DNA of 30,089 nt from an uncultured Prevotella sp. (GTDB lineage: Bacteria > Bacteroidota > Bacteroidia > Bacteroidales > Bacteroidaceae). Made by a program: the position numbers and the translations under genes. The first letter of the stretch is position 1; every line of letters begins with the position of its first letter. Positions 7,522 through 16,800 of the stretch are shown one piece after another. Under the pieces are notes generated by a model. That model ran no database searches, was not told the DNA's origin, and saw only the letters and a program-made list of their open reading frames with translations. The stretch lies in contig UQKO01000028.1 in NCBI GenBank assembly GCA_900541575.1, forward strand, positions 1-30,089, given 5' to 3'.

Positions 7522-10353
7522 ATGCGATTTCTCTCCATCGTAATACTTTCTGTGCTGACCACGATGTACATCATGGCCAGCCATGTGTGTTTGTCGCCCA
7601 CTCCCAGCGGGGAAAGGACGGCCTCAGCTGCGTTGCCCCCCGACACAGTCACTCCCAACACCACCTCCGACACCGCTCGCAGTCTAAAGCGTACGGCACG
7701 CGTGCCAGCCACGGCAGTTGATACGGCGAAGGCCGATACTGCGAAAGCGGATACCGTCAAGGTAGATACGCTCAAGCGCAAGGCGGGCATTGACTCACCC
7801 GTGGAATATACGGCCGAGGACTCTATGATTTACGATGCCCACTCAGGCTTAGCCTTTCTCTATGGCCGTGCACAGGTGAACTATCTCAACATGCAACTCA
7901 CGGCAGCTAAGATAGCAATGAACATGGACTCTAGCCTTGTTCACGCCGAAGCACGCCCAGACTCCACTGCTGAGGGAGGATTGGCTGAACGACCTATCTA
8001 CCGTCAAGGTAATGATGAGTACGACAGCGAACGCATGTCGTTCAACTTCAAGACAAAGAAAGGCTTTATACACAATGTCAAGACACAGCAAGGAGATGGT
8101 TACATGGTCAGCGAGAAGTCAAAACGCACCGCCGACGGTACGCTCTATCTCGAACATGCACGCTACACCACCTGCGATGCCAAGCACCCTCACTTCTATC
8201 TAGCCCTTTCGCGTGCCAAAGTGCGCCCAGGAAAGGAGACCGTATTCGGTCCAGCCCACCTCGTGGTGGAAGACGTTCCCCTTCCCCTAGCCATCCCCTA
8301 CGGTTTCTTCCCATTTAATAAGAAATACTCCTCGGGCTTCATCATGCCCTCCTATGGCGACGAGACGAGCCGCGGATTCTATTTACGCGATGGTGGCTAC
8401 TACCTTGCGCTGAGCGACTACATGGATCTCAAACTCCTCGGCGAAATATACACCAAAGGTTCTTGGGGCGTCAGCGCCGAGACCAACTACAACAAACGCT
8501 ATCGCTATCGCGGCAATGTATACTTCAGCTACCTACGTACCGTGGAAGGCGAGAAGAATATGCCCGACTATGCCGTGACAAAGAGCCTAAAGATTCAATG
8601 GACGCACACGAAAGATGCAAAGTCGAGTCCCAACACCACCTTCTCTGCCCGCGTCAACTTCGCCTCCGAGAACTATGAGCGCAAGAACCTCGAGAGCATG
8701 TACAATCCGCTCTCGTACACACAGAGCACGCGTGCTAGCTCCGTAAGTTTCAGCCACACCTTCACGGACATTGGTCTCTCCATCTCCGCTTCGGCCAACC
8801 TTACGCAAAACATGCGCGACTCCTCCATAGCAGTCACCTTGCCCGACCTGAGCATCTCACTCAGCCGCTTCTATCCATTCCGCCGCAAGCACCAAGTAGG
8901 CAAGGAGCGCTGGTATGAGAAAATCTCCATGTCGTACACTGGTCAAGTGTCCAACTCTATCACCACCAAGGAGAACCTGCTCTTCAAGTCCAACCTCATC
9001 AAGGACTGGCGTAATGGCTTCCAACACCGCATCCCCATCGATGCCACTTTCCAACTCTTCAAGTACATCAACATCTCACCCTCGTTCTCCTTCCGTGACA
9101 TAATGTATGCTTCGCGTATTAATCGCTCATGGGACAGAGAAGCACAACGCGAGCTAGCCGACACCACCTACGGATTCTACAATCTCTACGATTGGAACGT
9201 AGGCATCTCGGCCAATACCACCCTCTACGGATTCTATAAACCGCTCAAGTTCCTCGGCACGAAGATACAGGCCATTCGTCACGTGTTCAAACCCTCTGTC
9301 ACATTTAGCTATGCTCCCGACTTCACCACCTCGCGCTACGGCTACCGCAAGCAGTACGAGCGTGTCGATGCTGCGGGCAACTCCTCATGGGTGAGCTACT
9401 CTCCCTATTCGGGCGGCATCTATGGATACCCTTCGGGCACCAAGCAAGGACTCATTTCAATGTCCGTCTCTAACAATTTGGAGATGAAGGTGCGCTCCGA
9501 CCGCGACACCACGGGCTTCCGCAAAATATCCCTTATAGATGAGCTCTCAGCCTCGCTCTCTTACAATCTGGCCGCCAAGAAGCAGCCTTGGAGCAACCTC
9601 TCCACACGTCTCCGTCTCAAATTGGGAAAGAACAAGACTTTCTCTATGGCTGCCGTATGGGCCACCTACGCTTACAAGTTCAATGAACAAGGCCAAGTGG
9701 TCACCTCCGACCGCACAGAATGGAGCTACGGCCGATTCGGTCGATTCCAAGGCATGTCGCAGAATCTCTCCTACACCTTCAATAACCAAACCTGGAAAAA
9801 ACTCATGGACAAGCTACATGGCCGTGGCAAATCTTCCACCTCGGCCGATGCAGCCTCCACCGATGCCTCCACCACGAATGCCGAAGATGCCAACGTTGAC
9901 CCCGACCTGCGCACAGGCCGTGATGGAGGAAAAGGCAAAAAGAAGGAGAAAGCCAAGGTTGATGCTGATGGCTACTTGACATTCTCCATTCCCTGGTCGC
10001 TTACACTCTCTTACGGCATCACCATGGCCGAAGACCGCACTAAGCAAATCAACGTACGACGCATGCGCTATCCTTTCTCGTTCACGCAAACGCTCAACGC
10101 CTCGGGCTACGTGCGCATTTCCGATGGATGGAACATCTCCTTCAACTCGGGCTACGATTTCGAGATGCACCGCATCTCCATGACCACGATGTCGCTCTCG
10201 CGCGACCTCCACTGCTTCGAAATGTCGGCCTCCATCGTTTTGAAACCCTACTCTTCATTCAACTTCACCTTCCGCGCCCGCGCCTCTGAGCTTGCCGACG
10301 CACTGAAGTGGGACAAGCGTAGCTCATATTCCACCAACGTGGAGTGGTACTAA
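7522..10353 (+). CDS. lptD: Putative LPS-assembly outer-membrane protein LptD
   Basis: A 943-residue outer-membrane protein of the Bacteroidota LptD type, the barrel that inserts lipopolysaccharide or lipooligosaccharide into the outer leaflet. It has a signal peptide (about 1-22), a low-complexity spacer with repeated AKADT units (about 68-80), an OstA-like periplasmic beta-jellyroll (about 95-220: SMIYDAHSGLAFLYGRAQV and following) and then a long region of alternating aromatic-rich beta strands ending in NVEWY, an aromatic C-terminus typical of barrels. Residues about 766-815 are an Ala/Ser/Thr/Asp and then Lys-rich low-complexity loop between strands. ATG 7522 is preferred over TTG 7516, because it directly starts the hydrophobic signal. 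It is co-transcribed with the HD hydrolase gene. No lptE or other Lpt gene is in the window. Confidence 0.88.
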   Translation: MRFLSIVILSVLTTMYIMASHVCLSPTPSGERTASAALPPDTVTPNTTSDTARSLKRTARVPATAVDTAKADTAKADTVKVDTLKRKAGIDSPVEYTAEDSMIYDAHSGLAFLYGRAQVNYLNMQLTAAKIAMNMDSSLVHAEARPDSTAEGGLAERPIYRQGNDEYDSERMSFNFKTKKGFIHNVKTQQGDGYMVSEKSKRTADGTLYLEHARYTTCDAKHPHFYLALSRAKVRPGKETVFGPAHLVVEDVPLPLAIPYGFFPFNKKYSSGFIMPSYGDETSRGFYLRDGGYYLALSDYMDLKLLGEIYTKGSWGVSAETNYNKRYRYRGNVYFSYLRTVEGEKNMPDYAVTKSLKIQWTHTKDAKSSPNTTFSARVNFASENYERKNLESMYNPLSYTQSTRASSVSFSHTFTDIGLSISASANLTQNMRDSSIAVTLPDLSISLSRFYPFRRKHQVGKERWYEKISMSYTGQVSNSITTKENLLFKSNLIKDWRNGFQHRIPIDATFQLFKYINISPSFSFRDIMYASRINRSWDREAQRELADTTYGFYNLYDWNVGISANTTLYGFYKPLKFLGTKIQAIRHVFKPSVTFSYAPDFTTSRYGYRKQYERVDAAGNSSWVSYSPYSGGIYGYPSGTKQGLISMSVSNNLEMKVRSDRDTTGFRKISLIDELSASLSYNLAAKKQPWSNLSTRLRLKLGKNKTFSMAAVWATYAYKFNEQGQVVTSDRTEWSYGRFGRFQGMSQNLSYTFNNQTWKKLMDKLHGRGKSSTSADAASTDASTTNAEDANVDPDLRTGRDGGKGKKKEKAKVDADGYLTFSIPWSLTLSYGITMAEDRTKQINVRRMRYPFSFTQTLNASGYVRISDGWNISFNSGYDFEMHRISMTTMSLSRDLHCFEMSASIVLKPYSSFNFTFRARASELADALKWDKRSSYSTNVEWY

Positions 10354-10390
10354 ACAAATATCTATTCTACATATCTAATATTCTTTGATT

Positions 10391-11155
10391 ATGAAACTGA
10401 AAACTCTTCTTGCAGCTTCATGCTCAGCCATTGCCCTCACAGTCTCATTGGCTTCGTGCGGCGACTCTACCGACGAAAACTACACTTTCGGCTTCGCCAA
10501 GGGTAGCACAACCATGCTCACCACCTATGCCGACCAAACAACCGACTCCACCTTTATCCGCTCCACCAACAATTGGACGCTCAATAAGCCCCAAAGCGAA
10601 TGGCTCTCTGCTTCCTATAACGGACAACCTGCCCCCCAATCGGTGAGCCATAAAAGCTTCTACGGACAAGACTTCCGTATCAACTATCTATTCTCTGCCA
10701 ACACCACGGGTGAGGAGCGTACCGCCACCATCACCTTCACGTGCAATGCAGGCAAGCTCGACGGCACCACTCTAGGCACCATTGTGGTGCAAAAGCCCTA
10801 CCTAAACATCCTGCAACCCGCGGCCGAGACCGACCAACAGACCAAGAAAGTTAGCTTCACCCTCAACGTGCCGAGCAAAGGACAGACAGCTTCGGGAACG
10901 AAGCCCCAGGTGATGTTCCTCGTCTATGCCGACGGCGCCACCCTTACCTCGTCTGATGAGAGCTGGCTCAAGGTGGAAAGTGGCAACCAGACTACGGCTG
11001 GCGTCTATGCCAAGAATGTGCAGCAGACTGTCAACCTTGCCATCAGCGAGAATACCTTGCCCGAGCCTCGCGAAGCTACCCTCACCCTCACCTCTAATGG
11101 TGTGAGCACCCCCATCACCATCCACCAGGATGCTCATAGCGAGAAGGGAAATTAA
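10391..11155 (+). CDS. BACON/Ig-like domain lipoprotein
   Basis: A 254-residue predicted lipoprotein: MKLKTLL start, hydrophobic core and lipobox LASC with Cys23. The mature part seems to hold two similar all-beta domains (about 30-138 and 139-250). Each ends in the BACON-like pattern, with a Trp-Leu pair (NWTL or SEWLSA, ESWLKV), a run such as ERTATITFTC or EPREATLTLTSN, and a closing strand VVQKP or ITIHQDA. In Bacteroidota these Ig-like domains are mostly surface carbohydrate- or protein-binding modules. ATG 10391 was chosen over TTG 10385 because it gives a normal lipoprotein signal. It follows lptD by 37 nt and precedes the GH31 enzyme by 84 nt, so it may assist glycan capture for the GH31 enzyme or be an independent surface protein. 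Confidence 0.75.
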   Translation: MKLKTLLAASCSAIALTVSLASCGDSTDENYTFGFAKGSTTMLTTYADQTTDSTFIRSTNNWTLNKPQSEWLSASYNGQPAPQSVSHKSFYGQDFRINYLFSANTTGEERTATITFTCNAGKLDGTTLGTIVVQKPYLNILQPAAETDQQTKKVSFTLNVPSKGQTASGTKPQVMFLVYADGATLTSSDESWLKVESGNQTTAGVYAKNVQQTVNLAISENTLPEPREATLTLTSNGVSTPITIHQDAHSEKGN

Positions 11156-11239
11156 CCTCCTCATAAAAGGACATTCCCTTCACCTCTAGCATATCTAGAA
11201 ATGCTACAATTCGCCCCTGAAACTCAAAAATCTCTCTAT

Positions 11240-14200
11240 ATGAAAAATTCCAAGCAACAGAAGCGCAGCGCTCTCCGCACCCCTCTGGCCATGGCTCTCC
11301 CCCTAGCCATTGCCGGCCTCACGGTTAGCCCTGCAGGGCTACACGCCCTTCCGCTCGCTTCGGGACTCGTAGACAATGCTGCCTACTTCGCAGCCTCAGC
11401 TGCCGCAAGCACCACGTCCGCGCAGAGCCCCATCAAGAGCGCAGCCAAGATCAATCCTACCACCGTGGAACTAACCTATGCCGATGGGAAGCAACTCACC
11501 ATCGACTTCTACGGCGACAACATATTCCGTCTTTTCCGCGACGACAATGGCGGCGTAGTGCGCGACCCTCAAGCCACGCCCGCAGCCAAAATTCTCGTTG
11601 ACGATGCCCGCCGTGCCCCCATGGCTGTAGACCTTCGCCAAAATGACAAAGCTATCACCGTGGCCACACAACGCATATCTGTAAGCTTCGACAAACAGAC
11701 GGGCCTCATGAACGTGATTAACACACAGAGCGGCGAGACCGTGGTCGAGAGCCTGCTGCCCGTTAGCTTCGACAAGACAAGCACTACGCTCACTTTCAAG
11801 GCTCGTACAGGCGAATATTTCTATGGAGGCGGTGTACAAAATGGCCGCTTCAGCCACAAGGGGAAAAGCATCGCCATCGAAAACACCAACAACTGGGTAG
11901 ACGGCGGTGTGGCCTCGCCCACCCCCTTCTTCTGGAGCACCAAGGGCTACGGTCTCCTTTGGGACACCTTTAAACCCGGTCGCTATGACTTCGGTGCCAC
12001 CGAAGAAGACAAGGTCATCCTTTCCCACCAAGAGGACTATCTCGATGCTTTCATCATGGTAGACCAACAGCCTGTTGACCTTCTCAACGACTTCTATCAG
12101 CTCACTGGCAACCCCGTGTTGTTGCCTAAGTTTGGCTTCTACGAAGGCCACCTCAACGCCTACAACCGCGACTACTGGACTCCCGCCGAAAAAGGCTTCA
12201 TGCTCTACGAAGACGGCAAGCGCTACAACGAGAGCCAGAAGGACAATGGTGGCGTGAAGGAAAGTCTCAATGGCGAGAAGAATAACTATCAATTCTCAGC
12301 CCGCGCTGCCATTGACCGATACATCAATAACGATATGCCCCTTGGATGGTTCCTGCCCAACGATGGCTACGGAGCCGGCTATGGCCAAACTTCCTCGCTC
12401 GATGGCAACATTCAAAATCTCAAGGAGTTTGGTGATTATGCCCGTTCTAAAGGCATAGAGATAGGTCTTTGGACACAGAGCGACCTTCATCCCAAAGAAG
12501 GTATAGAACCCCTGCTTCAGCGCGATATCGTCAAAGAAGTGCGTGATGCTGGTGTGCGTGTGCTCAAGACCGACGTGGCATGGGTAGGCTACGGCTACTC
12601 CTTTGGGCTCAATGGTGTGGCCGATGTAGCACAAGTCATGCCCTACTATGGTTCTAACGCCCGCCCATTTATCATCTCGCTCGATGGTTGGGCCGGCACG
12701 CAGCGCTACGCAGGAATTTGGAGCGGCGACCAAACGGGTGGCGACTGGGAGTACATCCGCTTCCACATACCTACATTCATCGGCTCAGGTCTTTCAGGAC
12801 AACCCAACATCACCTCCGACGTAGATGGTATCTTCGGCGGAAAGAACGTGCCCGTCAATGTACGTGAATTTCAGTGGAAGACCTTTACCCCCATGGAACT
12901 CAACATGGACGGATGGGGGGCTAATCCCAAATATCCCGAAGTGCTAGGCGAACCCGCCACAAGCATCAACCGCTCTTACCTCAAGTTCAAGAGTGAATTG
13001 CTTCCCTACCCCTATACCATTGCACGCCAAGCCGTCGACGGAAAGCCCATGATTCGCGCCATGTTCCTCGACTATCCCAACGACTATACCCTAGGCACCG
13101 CCACTGAGTATCAGTTTATGTATGGTCCCTCATTCCTTGTAGCCCCCATCTACAAAGACACCAAGGCCGACAAGGAAGGCAACGACATCCGCAATGGAAT
13201 CTATCTGCCCGAAGGCCGATGGGTAGACTACTACAATGGCGATGTCTATGAGGGCGGCCGCATCATCAACAACTACGATGCTCCCCTGTGGAAACTTCCC
13301 GTATTTGTAAAGGCCGACGCCATCATCCCCATGGCCAATCCCAACAACAATCCCTCGCAAATCCGTGACGACTATCGCGCTTACGAGATCTACTCCACCG
13401 CTGACGGCACCAACGGCTTTAGCCAATACGACGATGATGGTCAGACTCAAGCCTACCTCTCAGGTCAGTGCGCACGCACCGAGATCTCTACCTCTGCCAA
13501 CGGCAAGGGTCGTCTTCTGGTGACAATCAACCCCACCTACGGCACCTACCAAGGTTTCCAACCACAGAAAGAAACAGAACTGCGCATCAACGTGAGCCAA
13601 CAGCCCAAGGGAGTGAGCGCCAAGGTGGGCAAGAAGAGCGTGAAGCTCACCGCCGTAAGTTCGCTCGCCGACTTTGAGAAAGGCATCAACGTATACTTCT
13701 ACAACGCTACACCCAACCTCAATCGCTTCTCTACTCCTGGTTCTGAAGCTGCAAAGAAAGTCATCTCGAAGAATCCTCAACTCCTCGTCAAACTCAGCAA
13801 GACAGATATCAGCGCCAACCTCGTAGAGGTAAAGGTCGATGGATTTGAGTTCTCACCCGCCGATCGTCTGCGCACTCATACTGGCGCTCTCGCTGCTCCC
13901 AAGGTTAGCTTCAGCAATGATGGTATCGGCGTGTTCAGCCTCACACCTTCATGGAAGAATACCGAGAATGCCGACTTCTACGAGGTGGAATACAATGGTA
14001 TGCTATATAGCACCATCCGTCAGGGTGAGTTCACCATCGATGGCCTGCAGCCTGAAACCGACTACGCTTTTAAAGTGCGTGCTGTCAATAAGGACGGCTA
14101 CTCCGACTGGACCCCCGTAAGCGCCACAACGAAGAGCAACCCCTTGGAATTTGCCATCCACGGAATCAAGGCTCAAAACTCTGCCGAAGACCAACCTGGA

Positions 14201-15163
14201 CAGGGTGTCGACAAACTCTTTGACTTCGATGAGAAGAGTCCTTGGCACACCAAGTGGGGCAAGGGAGAAGGCGTGCCCGCCGACGTCACCATCGACCTCC
14301 GTTCGGTCAACAAGCTCGATCGCTTGGAATACATTCCCCGCGAAGATGCTGGCAATGGCACCCTACTCGAAGGTACATTCTCTGTCAGCACAGATCGTCA
14401 GACGTGGAGCCAACCCGTAAGCTTCCAGTGGGGTCAGAACAAGGATAGAAAGACGTTCCAGTTTGCAGGAAATCCCGAAGCACGCTACGTTAAGATGCAC
14501 ATTAGCAAGGCCGTGGGCAACTTCGCTTCAGGCTCACAGATGTACATCTTCAAGGTGGCTGGTTCTGAAAGCTTCTTCCAGGGTGATATCAACCACGATA
14601 AGCGCATTGATGAGAACGACTTGACCTCGTATATGAACTATACGGGCTTGCGCAAAGACGATAGCGACTTTGACTACGTGAGCGCTGGCGATATCAACAA
14701 GAACGGACTCATCGACGCCTACGACATCTCATGCGTCACCACCGAACTCGATGGTGGCGTGCGCAACTCCAACGACAAGGTTTCGGGCTCACTCATCCTC
14801 ACTCCCAACAAGAAGACCTTCGCTGCTGGCGACATGGTAGAGGTGACCGTGAGCGGAAAGGCCCTACACTACGTCAATGCTCTCAGTTTCGCTCTGCCCT
14901 ACAACACCAGCGAACTGGAATATGTTGGCACCGAACTCTTGGGCATGAAGGACATGGTGAACCTCACTTACGACCGCTTGCACACGAATGGTCAGAAGGA
15001 GCTCTTCCCCACTTTCGTCAACCGCGGCAACAACTTCTTGCTTGATGAGGGCGACCACAACCTCTTCGTCATCAAGTTCCGCGCCAAGAAGGCTGGCAAG
15101 TTCACCCTCAAGGCCAAAGACGGTATGCTCGTAGATCGCAATCTCGGCACCATCAACTTCTAA
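11240..15163 (+). CDS. Modular GH31 alpha-glycosidase with FN3, F5/8C, dockerin and cohesin-like domains
   Basis: A 1307-residue exported glycoside hydrolase. The signal peptide runs to about residue 38. A GH31 N-terminal beta-sandwich (about 65-270) is followed by the (beta/alpha)8 catalytic barrel. VLKTDVAW places the nucleophile at D445, and WSGDQTGGDW places the acid/base at D497, 52 residues later as usual in GH31. A DUF5110-like sandwich follows to about 870, then a fibronectin type III domain (about 880-967), an F5/8 type C/CBM32-like domain (about 970-1110), two dockerin F-hands (GDINHDKRID with D1116 and GDINKNGLID with D1151), and a cohesin-like beta domain (about 1178-1307). It should remove alpha-linked sugars (glucose or xylose) from glycans at the cell surface or outside the cell; the exact substrate is not readable. 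ATG 11240 was chosen over ATG 11201 because it begins the basic-hydrophobic signal. No SusC/SusD pair is adjacent. Confidence 0.9.
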   Translation: MKNSKQQKRSALRTPLAMALPLAIAGLTVSPAGLHALPLASGLVDNAAYFAASAAASTTSAQSPIKSAAKINPTTVELTYADGKQLTIDFYGDNIFRLFRDDNGGVVRDPQATPAAKILVDDARRAPMAVDLRQNDKAITVATQRISVSFDKQTGLMNVINTQSGETVVESLLPVSFDKTSTTLTFKARTGEYFYGGGVQNGRFSHKGKSIAIENTNNWVDGGVASPTPFFWSTKGYGLLWDTFKPGRYDFGATEEDKVILSHQEDYLDAFIMVDQQPVDLLNDFYQLTGNPVLLPKFGFYEGHLNAYNRDYWTPAEKGFMLYEDGKRYNESQKDNGGVKESLNGEKNNYQFSARAAIDRYINNDMPLGWFLPNDGYGAGYGQTSSLDGNIQNLKEFGDYARSKGIEIGLWTQSDLHPKEGIEPLLQRDIVKEVRDAGVRVLKTDVAWVGYGYSFGLNGVADVAQVMPYYGSNARPFIISLDGWAGTQRYAGIWSGDQTGGDWEYIRFHIPTFIGSGLSGQPNITSDVDGIFGGKNVPVNVREFQWKTFTPMELNMDGWGANPKYPEVLGEPATSINRSYLKFKSELLPYPYTIARQAVDGKPMIRAMFLDYPNDYTLGTATEYQFMYGPSFLVAPIYKDTKADKEGNDIRNGIYLPEGRWVDYYNGDVYEGGRIINNYDAPLWKLPVFVKADAIIPMANPNNNPSQIRDDYRAYEIYSTADGTNGFSQYDDDGQTQAYLSGQCARTEISTSANGKGRLLVTINPTYGTYQGFQPQKETELRINVSQQPKGVSAKVGKKSVKLTAVSSLADFEKGINVYFYNATPNLNRFSTPGSEAAKKVISKNPQLLVKLSKTDISANLVEVKVDGFEFSPADRLRTHTGALAAPKVSFSNDGIGVFSLTPSWKNTENADFYEVEYNGMLYSTIRQGEFTIDGLQPETDYAFKVRAVNKDGYSDWTPVSATTKSNPLEFAIHGIKAQNSAEDQPGQGVDKLFDFDEKSPWHTKWGKGEGVPADVTIDLRSVNKLDRLEYIPREDAGNGTLLEGTFSVSTDRQTWSQPVSFQWGQNKDRKTFQFAGNPEARYVKMHISKAVGNFASGSQMYIFKVAGSESFFQGDINHDKRIDENDLTSYMNYTGLRKDDSDFDYVSAGDINKNGLIDAYDISCVTTELDGGVRNSNDKVSGSLILTPNKKTFAAGDMVEVTVSGKALHYVNALSFALPYNTSELEYVGTELLGMKDMVNLTYDRLHTNGQKELFPTFVNRGNNFLLDEGDHNLFVIKFRAKKAGKFTLKAKDGMLVDRNLGTINF

Positions 15164-15206
15164 ACGCGCTCTCACTGAGAACCTCGCCATTTAGGCGTAG
15201 ACATTA

Positions 15207-15249
15207 AAATATCCCTCCTCCCAGAAAAAGACTGGAAGGGGGGATATTT
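15207..15249. terminator. Bidirectional terminator between converging genes
   Basis: An 18-bp inverted repeat (15207-15224 with 15232-15249) with one wobble and one mismatch and a 7-nt loop, lying between the GH31 gene (plus strand) and the GH127-like gene (minus strand). The A/T-rich base of the stem provides a short U tract in both directions. Confidence 0.7.
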
Positions 15250-15352
15250 GGTAAAGAAGTAAAAGCTTCTGTGAGAGAAGAAAGACTTTCGTCTAGAGAA
15301 GCGAAATCTACATTATTTCCTAACAGATCTTCTCCAAGAACATAGTACTTTA

Positions 15353-16516
15353 TTATCTTCCCTTCAAAAAGCCATACGCCCCACACCTAAACTCCACGCT
15401 AGGCGCTTCCGCATCTTGCATTGCGCCATCGCTCCGATACATTGTGCCGCGGAGAATGGGATAGCCCGTCAAACTGTCGGAATTTTTCTCTAGAGAAAGG
15501 GGCGAGTGCATAGTCACATAGCAGCCACGAGCCTCAACACTCGGGATGAAATAGACCAATGGTCCCCACTGAAAAGCAGCCTCCTCGGCCGCAAAGGGAG
15601 CACCGCGCAATGCATCACGATGGGTCGCGAGAAGCGCGCGTTGAAAGCGTAAAGGAAAGTCGACATACACCTCGTCAAGGCTCTTCCACTCTCGCTCTAT
15701 CACCACATAGCCCTTTTCATCTACGCACAGAGGCTCCACCTCATGCCCATTAACAAAGATGGAGGGTACTATACAGGAAGAGTCGGAAGCCACATAGACA
15801 TAATTTCCCGTGGAACGTACGCCCGTCCAATCGGGTACACGCAGATGGAGAGAAAATCGATGGTTGCCCTTCAACTGTGTAAAACGAATTTTTACCGCGC
15901 CCGATATGGGCATATCTGTCACCTGATCTAGCGTAACATGCCCCACCGAGGGAAGCTGAAAGGCGGCCGTAGAGTTGGTATAAAGATTCACGTAGAGATC
16001 GGCCTCTGACGATGTGGCATACATCATGCCAGGGGCAGAGAGCAGCAGACAAGCAGCTTGAAACTTATCTATCGTGCCACGCCGCAGCGTGGTATCGGTG
16101 GCCGTATGAAGCGCCGCATTATAAAGCACTCGCTCGAAAAAGTCGGCATAACAGGCATCGCCTTGCATCAAGAAAAGCTGAGCTGCTCGCACCGTCCATT
16201 TAGCAGCCGATAATCCCTGAGGGTCGTGCAAGGGATGCCCCTCTCCACCAGCTAAGTTGAGCTCGGGCTGCGCAGCCTTCCATGCAGTGTAACTGCGCTT
16301 GCGCGCATCGAAGTCGGGACGTGTCAATGGAATACGTTCACCGCGTGCTGTGGAATCGGCTTGAAGAGCTAGCCGCCGAAAGTCGCGCCCATCATAGCCC
16401 CACGTCACTACGCTATCAGGCTCTATAAAGCGCAATGGACGTTTCAGCCACGGACCGCCGGCCCATGCAGAGAGAGAGGGGCATATGAAGAGAAGGGTCA
16501 AAATAATTCTGTTCAT
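15353..16516 (-). CDS. Short GH127-like (DUF1680) protein, probably lacking the catalytic site
   Basis: A 387-residue exported protein. The start at 16516 gives a clear signal peptide (MNRIILTLLFICPSLSAWA, about 1-19); upstream in-frame codons would only add a charged, non-signal extension. Residues about 115-190 resemble the end of the alpha/alpha barrel of GH127 beta-L-arabinofuranosidases (GDACYADFFERVLYNA, then SAPGMMYA and LYVNLY), and about 190-345 the following beta-sandwich (FSLHLRVPDW and VDFPLR motifs). GH127 enzymes normally have about 600-700 residues. Most of the barrel is missing here, and the zinc/catalytic motifs ETCA and CCPPN are replaced by GLSA and KFQA, so the classical cysteine-dependent mechanism should be lost. 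It may be a binding protein or a decaying enzyme. The frame is intact, which argues against a simple pseudogene. It diverges from the gene at 16801. Confidence 0.72.
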   Translation of the reverse strand: MNRIILTLLFICPSLSAWAGGPWLKRPLRFIEPDSVVTWGYDGRDFRRLALQADSTARGERIPLTRPDFDARKRSYTAWKAAQPELNLAGGEGHPLHDPQGLSAAKWTVRAAQLFLMQGDACYADFFERVLYNAALHTATDTTLRRGTIDKFQAACLLLSAPGMMYATSSEADLYVNLYTNSTAAFQLPSVGHVTLDQVTDMPISGAVKIRFTQLKGNHRFSLHLRVPDWTGVRSTGNYVYVASDSSCIVPSIFVNGHEVEPLCVDEKGYVVIEREWKSLDEVYVDFPLRFQRALLATHRDALRGAPFAAEEAAFQWGPLVYFIPSVEARGCYVTMHSPLSLEKNSDSLTGYPILRGTMYRSDGAMQDAEAPSVEFRCGAYGFLKGR

Positions 16517-16556
16517 ATAAATAAGGTGTGTGTGAGCACTTGAGAAATAGTGAACA

Positions 16557-16564
16557 CAAAAGTA
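16557..16564 (-). promoter_or_regulatory. Possible -7 element for the GH127-like gene
   Basis: TACTTTTG is read on the minus strand, matching TAnnTTTG, 40 nt upstream of the ATG at 16516. No convincing -33 TTTG was found at the expected distance, so this is a partial match only. Confidence 0.4.
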
Positions 16565-16600
16565 TAAATTAAATTCAGCTTTGCCATATTTAAGAGCTTT

Positions 16601-16635
16601 TTTGTGCACGCTTTGCCTTTTTCTATCTACATTTG
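16601..16635 (+). promoter_or_regulatory. Promoter of the outer-membrane-like gene
   Basis: The -7 element TACATTTG is at 16628-16635 with TTTG at 16601-16604, 23 nt upstream. Transcription would begin near 16642, leaving a leader of about 160 nt before ATG 16801. This rules out the longer in-frame start at 16633. Confidence 0.55.
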
Positions 16636-16800
16636 CACATGACAAGCCTTGGTCCCATCACAACGTTTCGACTAGTGGGACTAGTACTTGAGAAGAGGCA
16701 GACGAAAGAGAAAGACCTTTCCTCCGGAAAAGCCTTTCGCGAAGATATTTTTCCGTCAACTCATTCGCCCATACCCCTATTCCCCAAAAACATTTCAAGA

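Noticed and set aside
11471..12292. 273-codon minus-strand open frame inside the GH31 gene
   Set aside because: It is antisense to the conserved N-terminal GH31 region; the frame is a by-product of codon bias, and no promoter was found.
10391..15163. Polysaccharide utilisation locus
   Set aside because: There is a GH31 enzyme, a possible binding lipoprotein and a GH127-like gene, but no SusC/SusD pair, ECF sigma/anti-sigma or hybrid two-component regulator in the window.
16633..16800. N-terminal extension of the outer-membrane-like protein from the earlier in-frame start
   Set aside because: The start overlaps the promoter -7 box, and the internal ATG at 16801 begins a proper signal peptide.
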